DNA of 64,000 nt, from NCBI GenBank assembly GCA_030407085.1, contig CM059582.1, positions 5,146,001 through 5,210,000 on the forward strand, written 5' to 3'. The stretch's first letter is position 1; each line of letters opens with the position of its first letter. Shown piece after piece: positions 49,662 to 58,576 of this stretch. Source of the stretch: Trichopria drosophilae (taxonomy: Eukaryota; Arthropoda; Insecta; Hymenoptera; Diapriidae). Made by a program: the position numbers and the translations under genes. Under the pieces are notes generated by a model. It was not told the origin of the DNA, searched no databases, and saw only the letters and a list, made by a program, of their open reading frames with translations.

Positions 49662-50316
49662 CACGTGACCACCAAATAAAAAAAAAATGTTTGGAAACTG
49701 AAACGCGACTAGGTGATTCTTATAGATTTTTGGCCGTTGAATCCCAATCCGGGTACAGAATTTGCCCATTACGTCTGAGATTTTTGTTATTTTGAGGTTA
49801 TAGTGCGTAAAATTGCTCGTTTTATGCATATTTGGACATTAACTATATAATAACGTATGGTCCGGAGAATGAGGTGGAACTATGTAATTCTTGTACAGTT
49901 TTGAAACTGAAACTGGAAGAAAATTCATAGCAAGAAATTCAGACGATAGTGCCCCATAGAATTTCGCAGCTGGGAGCCCAGCAGCGATTTTCATTAAAAA
50001 AGTCGTTTTACACTCGATTAATATTGTTTTATTAATTTTGGTTTATCATCTATCATATATTGAAGCAACCCAGCAAGATTTTAACCCGGAGCTGCAAACA
50101 TTTTTTGTAACTGAATATCAAAGGAACGATATTGAAAAAATTGTCAAAAATCAGAATTAAAGAGCAATTTTACGCACTATAACCTCACATAAAAAAAAAT
50201 CTAAGACGTGATGAGGAAATTCTGTACCCAGGTTCAGATTCAGCGGCTAAAAATCTATAAGAATCACCTAGTCGCGTTTCAGTTTCCAACAATTTTTTTT
50301 ATTTTGTGGTCCTGTG
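49662..50316. mobile_element. PIF/Harbinger-like MITE, TTA target duplication
   Basis: The left terminus CACGTGACCACCAAATAAA and the complement of the right terminus CACAGGACCACAAAATAAA begin arms of about 160 bp. The left arm is 49662-49823, the right about 50158-50316, sharing TGAAACGCGACTAGGTGATT and AGTGCGTAAAATTGCTC. TTA flanks both ends (49659-49661 and 50317-50319). A 3 bp TWA duplication is the PIF/Harbinger hallmark. The interior codes for nothing recognisable. Confidence 0.7.
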
Positions 50317-50329
50317 TTATCTAAACCTT

Positions 50330-50460
50330 TCGAGATAGCAGAATGTTATGATCTCGTAATGATATCAATTTCAGAAAAACCTCACAATTTGACGCATCAG
50401 ACCATTTGTAGAACACATTATGAAATTATTCTCAACTATTTTTTATTCTGATATGTGGGT
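50330..50460. repeat. Dispersed repeat shared with 29,210-29,430
   Basis: See the entry at 29.2 kb. This copy abuts the Harbinger-like MITE, which may have inserted beside or into it. Confidence 0.55.
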
Positions 50461-51630
50461 AATTTTAAGGTGCAATCTCTTTCCTTATTTTAAGATTTCA
50501 CCTCATCGCTACTATGAAGTACCCAGACAGCAAAATAAAAAAAGAAAATTTCGAAATGTGATATAAAGAAGTAAGATGTCCCACTTTCTTAGGGTTTTTT
50601 GAACATGAATACATTATGACATCTTTATGAACTAAGAGCTTCAGCAATAAAATGAAAAAAGAACCACCGAAAAATAATAAAATATTGAAATTTGTGGAAA
50701 AAGACGCGCTTTTTGTACGTTTATTTAAATTTGTTGTCTCTCTTTTTCTAATTACTTCTGACCCAAAATAGTGTCAGAATAGAACCATTTAAAATTCGTT
50801 TACTTATAACTTAATACAGCTGAAAATTCACATACGGGTCTGACTGTTACTCAATAATAATACATTTCCCAAACAAACGCCTTCATTAGGGTGGTTCAAA
50901 AATCAATTTGAAATTAATTTTTTTCTCCTTCGTTCGAATTCTTGTAGAATATGCAAAAAAAATAAACACGTATTTTTGCGTTTTTTTTTGAATGCTATTA
51001 ACTGGACGCGCACGGAGCTTGAATGTTCAAAGGAAAAATGCGATTTTTTTCAATTTATTCGCAATAATTTGTTCTGATACTCAAATTAAGGCACTTGTTT
51101 CAAAATTCGCGGAAGTACCTTTTTTCGAAAGTCTTCAGAACACAAAAAACCTTGGTTAAACGAAAAAAAAAATTTTATACATGAATTTTGAATAAAAAAC
51201 TGTTGACAAAAAGATCAACAAAAAGAACCATCAAATTTCTTCATTTTTGCTTCGTAACTTTCACAAAAACATTTTAAAAATTCTGTGTCACGTACTTTTA
51301 AATTTCTTATGATTTTACGATTAAAATAAGGTGTAATTGAATAGAAAATGATTAGTTTTTGCTGAGTTACATTACATTCAATATCAACATCATTTTTAAC
51401 ATAAATCAGATAAAGGAAAAACATTTTCTATTTTTCGCTATATCATGCCGGCAAAAAATGTGCGATTAGTGTGCTATTGAGCATTGTTTTCCTTGCCTTG
51501 TTTCACATCGAATGACCTTCAAACGATCTGCAGGAGAACAATTTTATGCGAATTATCAAACACTGAACTTTGGACGTCTTAGGTGACGTGAAATCTGGAG
51601 TGGCGAATAATTTATTATTTCTTGAGTGAT
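50461..51630. other. No recognisable gene
   Basis: AT-rich. AGGGTGGTTCAAAAATCAAT at 50,888 resembles the terminus of several insect MITE families. Its inverse ACCACCCT occurs just outside the hairpin at 51,978, so a 1.1 kb element enclosing the hairpin is conceivable on only 8 bp of evidence. Confidence 0.35.
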
Positions 51631-51976
51631 ATTCATTCCGTAGTTTATTTTAAAAATTACTTAACCGGTGTCTGTAATGGGACTCATTTTTTAGTTTTTA
51701 AAATGAAAGTCACGTTGAAAATTAAAAAAACGCAAAATGGCGGATTTAATGTCTTTACTACTGATGTTTCCAAGTTTCTCGAATACAAGAGGTCTTGGTT
51801 AAAGTGGAGTCGTAAATTGTATTCGAGAAACTTGGAAACATCAGTATTATAAAGACATTAAATCCGCTATTTTGCGTTTTTTTAATTTTCAACGTGACTT
51901 TCATTTTAAAAACTAAAAAATGAGTCCGATTACAAACACCGGTTAAGTAATTTTTAAAATAAATTACGGAATGAAT
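51631..51976. mobile_element. Near-perfect hairpin (foldback MITE), 158 bp arms and 28 bp loop
   Basis: The left arm 51631-51788 and right arm 51817-51976 are about 95% complementary. This is why plus frame 51622-51852 and minus frame 51758-52030 translate to almost the same peptide (VYFKNYLTGVCN... / IYFKNYLTGVCN...). The arms contain AAAATGGCGGATTTAATG (AAAATAGCGG in the other arm), the module shared with the 18 kb minisatellite. High arm identity suggests a recent origin or gene conversion between the arms. Confidence 0.85.
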
Positions 51977-53928
51977 ACCACCCTGGTCTTCATAATGATT
52001 CAAACATGCTTCATCTAATTTTTGGAGCACCTCCTAACATGACCTCACTAACAAAATATAAAAGTATAAATTCTTTTTAGTCGCCGCGTAATGTTAAATA
52101 TGTATTAAATTCACTGAAAAAGTTACATTAGATGTTTAACGCGAAATAGTACATTGTGCAACTCAGGAGCAAAATAGGTGTTTGACACCCAACAGAGAGA
52201 GCGACATAAAAACACATAAACATGTAAAAAACTATAAATTTTGCTCCCTGATTTACTTCATTTGATCCCCAAGGTGAAAATATGCTATTTCAATCCCGCG
52301 ATATATGAAGAAAAACAGTATTTTGCGCTCAGAGTTTGCGAAATAAAATTAATTACTACCTTCAAAAAAAATAAATAAATAATAGAAATATTATCAAGTA
52401 AAGATTCACGTTTTCAGATTCAGCTTTCTTCCCGCAACTCGGATCAAAACCTGATCAATGTCATGGACAATACGATTTATCCTTTAACTTTTGATATTCA
52501 ATATTAATATCTAAATTAAACGTAAAACAATCTATAAAATATTTCAATTATGTTTCAAAAAATATAAAGATACTCACACTGTATTCTCGCAATAACGGTT
52601 AATTTTCATCTAAAATCATCCCTAATAAATTACCCATTCCTTACTGATCTTCTTTTTTAGACACGCAAGGATAAATACACGCGTTAATTTAAAATCTTCT
52701 ATTACTATTAACTATTTTCATTATAAAAAATGTTATTCAAAATTAATTCATTACTGCACTGAACCCTTTTTAAGCCCCCTTTTTCGTACATATAATTAAA
52801 TTACTAGTTACATTTCCATTCATCATTGTATTTTCAAGAAGCATTAAGTTTTAACAAATTGGATGTAACCTTTGTACTAGCATTTATAATACCTGCGAAT
52901 AACAATATCATTAATGCGAATTTGTCTGGGAAAGTGTGGGATTCTTTTCAATGGAAATATTACGGGAGGTTTGACAGAATTTCAATTGTTATTCGAACCC
53001 TTTGTTACAAATTTCCTGGGCTTTTGAGATTGGTGCAACAATAACGTAGCTTGGATATTTCAAACGCAAACTTTAGGTAACTCTGTGTAACCGCACCAAC
53101 TGTTCACGATATAGCTGACTTTCTGTTGTGGTGGGCATTGTTGTAATTTTGGAAGTTACATTTTGCACAAATCGTAAGCTCGCGCTATTCATTTATTTTT
53201 TAACAGTACCGTTTATACCTGCGTATGTCATAAATTTTCCATACAAAATCCAGCTTAGAGCGAAATATAATTTAAGAAATAATAGATCAAAGGTACCGTT
53301 CCGTATAATTGTAAATTCGAAACGTAAATTCTGTACATCTATCCAAAATATATTGTTTTTGGCCTCGGGAAACATTCACTTATGATTTTAGTGTTTGAAA
53401 TTTATAGACGTTATTTTAATTCAACTATAAATACAAATCTATAAATGAATCTCAATTTTACGTTTTTATGAAGAAATACAAAATTTGCATCGATTTGTGT
53501 AAAAATTCAAAAACCCATTAATAATCATTTTCATTTCGTGTTTTTAAGATCGCTGCATAATCCAACATCAGAAATTTAAAACTCAAAATGGTTTTTCTTT
53601 AGTTTTTGGTAATTTTAATCATTTTTTTTTTTAAATTTTCTTATTATTTTGAAACAAACTTGAAATATAGAACTTTTTTAATTATTAATTAAATGTGTCG
53701 ATAGGAAAATTGAACAAGAGCCCTTTTTAATCTCATAGAATAGGTAGGAGCTGTCATCAAATTGAGTCTGTGACGCTCCCAAAATTTCAAGAACTCTTTA
53801 TGGACGGACTCGTCACCTTGTTCTAACCACAATCCAAACCATTTTTACCCAAAAAATGTAACCAATGTTATAAATGGTTCAAAATCGTGTGGATTTTTAA
53901 GTTTCTGAACTTTTAAATATATTTTATT
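51977..53928. other. No recognisable gene
   Basis: AT-rich. Open frames at 52826-53044, 53128-53385 and 53193-53375 have no recognisable content. Confidence 0.4.
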
Positions 53929-54144
53929 TCATTCATAAATATACTTATCCAAATTATTATTAATTATTTCTGACGTTGAACAACAATCTTGAACCATATT
54001 TTTCATGGCTTTGTAAACTGATATAAATGGAACTATCTGAAGAAAATCATTGCTTCCATAAATTTCAGGATCATTTAATCTGTCCGCTTCTTGCAAAAGT
54101 TCGCATGATGCCCTGTTGGCCCTGGTCGACTGAAAATTGACCAA
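53923..54144 (-). pseudogene. Terminal-exon-like ORF of an unidentified gene, interrupted by a MITE
   Basis: The minus-strand frame 54144-53929 reads ...RASCELLQEADRLNDPEIYG...FISVYKAMKNMVQDCC...NNNLDKYIYE and then TGA. AATAAA follows one base after the stop (53928-53923). Its amino-acid composition is that of a real globular protein, and the stop-plus-polyadenylation-signal arrangement is that of a last exon. Its first residues come from the inverted-terminus element at 54118-54411, which has evidently inserted upstream. The family is not recognised; a transposase C-terminus is one option. Confidence 0.35.
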
Positions 54145-54411
54145 AAATTGACCGTAAATCGGTCGACTTGTGCAAAGAATCGACCCAAAATTTACCGATA
54201 ATTGACCGATAGCCGACTACGCGCCATTTTCGGTCGATTTTCAGTCGACCTTTCCAAAGTTGACCAATTAATACATTTTGATTAGGTCAATGTTAGGTCG
54301 ATTTAGTAAAAGTCAACGGAAAATCGACCCAAAATCGGTATACGGTCAATTGTCGATCAATTCTGGGCCAACTCCCTGCACAAGTCGACCGATTTTCGGT
54401 CGATCGGGGCC
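54118..54411. mobile_element. Small element rich in TCGACC/GGTCGA words with inverted ends
   Basis: The left end GGCCCTGGTCGACTGAAAATTG and the complement of the right end GGCCCCGATCGACCGAAAATCG match at 17 of 22 positions. The interior holds many further GGTCGA/TCGACC and AATTGACC words in both orientations, so the whole 294 bp is internally repetitive. No target duplication is evident. Confidence 0.5.
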
Positions 54412-54595
54412 GATAGATTGCGTTTCGTTCAAATGTTCTCCTCGATCATTTTTTGGCACCAATTTAAGGTTTTTAGGTCACAAACCTTTTTTGTTTGTTT
54501 TGTTTTGTTTTTCATGTACATGAATGCGTTCTCGAAAACATTTTCAATATTCCGACATTTTTCATTTTTCGAAATTGTAATATTATTAATTTTAA

Positions 54596-55543
54596 CCTTC
54601 GTAGGTCACACCTCCTAAAAATGCTCAGAACGACACACGGGGTCTACTGGACCCCAATGTTTAAAATCGTTCCTGTATTGGAAAAGTAAATCGTAGCAAG
54701 TTACAAAAATTCTGAGACGTTGTTCAACCATCCCAAATTATGACCCCATTGTTTAATTTGCATAAGTTTGCATCTAACATAGTAAAGAAAATTAGAAATA
54801 AAAAACAGTGCAGAAAATGAAACTTAAAAAATCATAACTTATTATATTTTTAATATTTTTTAATGAAACTTTCTGGACGTACTTTGCAGATTGCGGTCTT
54901 GTAGAAAAAAAAATAGTATATTGATGTACAATTCAGAAAAGGTATTTATTTAGATGAATGAAGTGCATAATCTTTAAAAAATAAAATACATAATTTTTAC
55001 CTACATACTTTGTTTATTTATACATAATTTTTAAATATAAGATATATAACTGAACAAATAAAGTAATTTACATCCTGATAATCGAAAATTTCTGAATCAT
55101 CTCCGCCAATATCTTCCTCAGTCTCTTCTAATTGCTTACGAATGTTACGAACTCTTAAATTGTAAGCCATCTCTAAAACTATAAATAATATATGTCATAA
55201 TATTATTGACAGTAAATAATAGATGTACTATACGCATTATTTACCGTGTTATTTCGACTATTTATACTACACGAATCATGAAATAAAAACTTTTTTATTT
55301 TCTTCAAAGTATACACCGTAGTCACACTGGGGTCCGATGGACCCCGCCACGAAATCGACTAACTTTTGTAAAGTATCACAAGTATATTGACGTTTGTCAG
55401 ACAACGGCATTACCAGAAATTTATAAGTAGTACTTTAAATTATAGATAGGTGTTCCAATATTTCCGATTTAAAACTAATAAAGCGAATTATTTGCCTATA
55501 AATTCATCGCGGGGTCTGCTGGACCCCCAGTGACCGGCGAAGG
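54596..55543. mobile_element. piggyBac-like deletion derivative, TTAA-flanked, 948 bp
   Basis: TTAA at 54592-54595 and 55544-55547 flanks inverted termini CCTTCGTAGGTCAC / CCTTCGCCGGTCAC. Subterminal GGGGTC-(5-6 nt)-GGACCCC palindromes occur near 54,640, 55,330 and 55,512, a feature known from several piggyBac/Looper-type elements. The interior keeps a short minus-strand ORF resembling a transposase N-terminus, but the catalytic part is gone, so the copy is non-autonomous. Confidence 0.8.
55018..55170 (-). pseudogene. Probable N-terminal remnant of a piggyBac-type transposase
   Basis: The 50-codon ORF begins MAYNLRVRNIRKQLEETEED and continues IGGDDSEIFDYQ, then turns AT-rich and stops. A basic start followed by an acidic, Asp/Glu-rich stretch is typical of piggyBac-family transposase N-termini. 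The ORF lies inside the TTAA-flanked element and on one strand throughout. The DDD catalytic core is absent. A splice donor at Q|GTAAAT-like sequence after residue 32 is possible but unproven. The call rests on context and composition, not a motif match. Confidence 0.45.
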
Positions 55544-55547
55544 TTAA

Positions 55548-55847
55548 AGCTGATAAATAGCACTTTAATCTGGGTTTTGCCAAATTGCGAACAAAAATAT
55601 TGTTCCGCGATAAAAACTTACAGAATACGAGAAATACTTATTTTTTTTTTAAGTTTCTTACACTTTTAGGTTAAAATATCACAAAATTTACATGACAGAA
55701 TAATCCTGCCAGATTTGGATTTGAAAAAATTGGAAAAAATTTGAAGAATGATATTTTCAGAAACAACCAATTCATGAAAAGTATAAACGATTGTGCGAAA
55801 CCCATCTAAAAATTGAGTTGAATAAGGAAATTCATATTTAACTTGTA
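55548..55847. other. Spacer between two elements
   Basis: No gene or repeat was recognised in this 300 bp of AT-rich DNA. Confidence 0.5.
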
Positions 55848-58240
55848 CACTGTAAAAAATGTCATCATAGAATTACCACGCTTAGAGTAGGTAATCAGTA
55901 TTACGTACTTTGAGAGTTGAAAAGTTATTAGACACTTGTATATAGTTCACCGAAAATGTAATGTAGTCTAAATGTACTCGACCTCAATGTAATTTTCAGC
56001 CAACTTCGAAGGGAAAATTAACAATTACAATCGGTGCAGTAAAATTACAAAAATTAGATTAAAATTACAATTATAGCAGTAAAATCGCCATTTCTGATGT
56101 AAAAGTACACTCGGATTTTGTCCTTGCATTTGAAGGTTAAGTAGTCAGTATAGGTTATAACCCTATTGAAAAAATCCATGTAGATTCCATATGGAATTTC
56201 AATATGGATTCCATGTGGATTGATGTGGATTCCACGTAGATTGGTGTGGATTCCGTGTGGATTCATATGGATTTTTTCATATGAATTGCATATAGATTCT
56301 ACGTGGAATGATGTGGATTCCATGTGGATTCATATGGATTCCATATGGATTTTTCCATATGAATTGCATATGGATTTTTTATATTGATTTTCATGTGGTT
56401 TTTCCCCACAACAACAACGATTTCTACGAAGCCTAGAATGTATGTAGCGAAAATCCATATAGAATCCGCATAGAATCCATATGGAATACACGCTAATAAA
56501 CCATATGGAAATCCACATAAAAAATCCATATGGAATCCACACCAGAAATCTACACGGAATTCATATGGAAAACCCATATGGAAATACACATCAAAAATCC
56601 ATATAGATTCCACATCCTTCCACATAAAATGCACGTGGAAAATCCACATGAAAATACATATAAAAAAATCCATATGGAATCCATATACGAAAATCCATAT
56701 GGAATCCACATAAAAAATCCATATAGAATCCATATAAAAAATCCATATTGAATCCAGATGAATCCACATCAATCCACGTGGAATCCATATGGAAAATTCA
56801 TATTGAAAATCCATATGGAATCCATATAAGAAAATCCATATGGAATCCACATAAAAATCCATATCGAATCCATATAAAAAATCCATATGGAATCCAGATG
56901 AATCCACATGGATTCCACATCAATCCACGTGGAATTCACATGGAACCCACATCAATCCACGTGGAATCCACATGGAAACTTTATATTGAAAATCCATATG
57001 GAATCCAGATGAATCCACATGGAATCCACATCAATCCACGTGGAATTCATATGGAATCCACATCAATCCACGTGGAATTCACATGGTATCCACATCAATC
57101 CACGTGGAATCCACATGGAAACTTTATATTGAAAATCCATATGGAATCCAGATGAATCCACATGGAATCCACATCAATCCACGTGGAATTCACATGGAAT
57201 CCACATCAATCCACGTGGAATCCACATGGAAACTTCATATTGAAAATCCATATGGAATCCACATAAAAAATCCATATAGAATCCATATAAAAAATCCATA
57301 TGGAATCCAGATGAATCCACATGGAATCCACATCAATCCATATGGAAAATTCATATTGAAAATCCATATGGAATCCATATGGAATCCACATAAAAAAGCC
57401 ATATAGAATCCATATAAAAAATCCATATGGAATCCAGATGAATCCACATAGAATCCACATCAATCCATATGGAAAATTCATATTGAAAATCCATATGGAA
57501 TCCATATGGAATCCACATAAAAAAGCCATATAGAATCCATATAAAAAATCCATATGGAATCCAGATGAATCCACATGAATCCACGTGGAATCCACATGGA
57601 AAATCCATATAAGAAAATCCATATGGAATCCACATATAGAATCCATATAGAATCCATATAAAAAATCCATATGGAATCCAGAGGAATCCACATGGAATCC
57701 ACATCAATCCACGTGGAATCTACATGGAAAATTCATATTGAAAATCGATATGTAATCCACATGGATTTGTTCAATAGGGAAATATATTTTGTAGTGTTTT
57801 TAATGATATAATTTATTTACCTTTGTGTTACTTTCAAAGGGTTTCAGGATACAAAAATAAATGAATTTTCGAGAAATGTATTTAATTTATTAAATTATAA
57901 AACGAAATTATAAAACATTTATAAAATAGACATCACTGATATATAATATGCATAATAATTGTAATAATTATAATACTTTCTGCGTCAAATATACTGTGGA
58001 AGATTGTAGTTTTACATTACTAGTTGTGATTTTCAGTCGAATAGTAATATTCAGAGAACTTAAATTACTACAGAACAACAATTTTACCATTTTTGCAGTA
58101 ATTTACATTTATCACAGTAAATTACTCAACACAATTGTAATTTTGCTACTCTCAAAGATGCGATTTTACCATGTGAGCTGTAACAGTGCGGTGTAATTTT
58201 ACAATTCTCCAATGATTTTACACCGGCATATTTTACAGTG
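55848..58240. mobile_element. 2.4 kb inverted-terminus element with CACTGTAAAA ends, TA-flanked
   Basis: The left end CACTGTAAAAAATG (55848) and the complement of the right end CACTGTAAAATATG (58240) are inverted, and both are flanked by TA. Subterminal regions on both sides are full of short GTAAAATTACA/TGTAATTTTAC-type words, for example 56,035-56,105 and 58,075-58,235. No transposase is seen. The central 1.6 kb is occupied by a separate satellite-bearing element (56161-57779), which appears to have inserted here. The end lies only about 340 bp upstream of the syntaxin-17 start codon. Confidence 0.65.
56161..57779. mobile_element. Foldback element made of CATATGGA palindromic satellite, CCCTATTGAA ends
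   Basis: The termini CCCTATTGAAAAAATCCATG (56161) and, on the complement of the right end, CCCTATTGAACAAATCCATG (57779) are inverted and 19/20 identical. The left arm (56161-56395) is built from TGGATTCCATATGGAT-like modules. A unique spacer with CCACAACAACAACG follows (56396-56440). The much longer right arm (56441-57779) is built from the same modules in the opposite orientation: ATCCATATGGAATCCACAT, ATCAATCCACGTGGAATCC, GAATCCAGATGAATCC. The core ATCCATATGGAT is itself a perfect 12 bp palindrome. Because module lengths often keep frame, long open frames rich in MDF, WIP, YGF and NPHGIH appear on both strands; they are not genes. Confidence 0.85.
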
Positions 58241-58576
58241 TACACGAGTGTGATTGAAATGCTCTTCTAGTACCATCACTCCAACATCTATCCGTGCGTT
58301 GGCGCCACTTAACTCGCGACTTTCGGATTCGCGAAGGTCAGCGACTGAGCAATCTAACTTCATCTCCGATACGAAATTAAAATGTTATTGTACTTTGAGA
58401 AATCAACATTTACAGATAAAACGTAAATCAACAAATCGAAGAAACAAAGAATGAATATCAAAAATAGAATTATGTGTCGAAACGCAATAACTATAATCAG
58501 TTTTTCTTTCCCAATGTAAAATTGACAATAAACTTTTGTTGTTTTAAATTTTGTTTCTTGAGTGACAAAGACAAAA
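58241..58576 (+). promoter_or_regulatory. Upstream and 5' untranslated region of syntaxin-17
   Basis: This 336 bp lies between the end of the CACTGTAAAA element and the syntaxin-17 ATG. A CpG-containing patch (58,290-58,340, GTGCGTTGGCGCCAC and TTCGCGAAGG) is the likeliest core-promoter area. No TATA box is obvious. ATG at 58577 is chosen over the in-frame GTG at 58562 because it is the first ATG in the frame and has A at -3. Confidence 0.4.

Noticed and set aside
51622..52030. Plus and minus frames encoding VYFKNYLTGVCN-like peptides
   Set aside because: Produced by the near-perfect hairpin arms; no coding evidence.
56054..57707. Long open frames on both strands rich in MDF, WIPYGF and NPHGIH repeats
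   Set aside because: They are translations of the ATCCATATGGA satellite, open on both strands because modules often keep frame. No start, splice or protein-family evidence.
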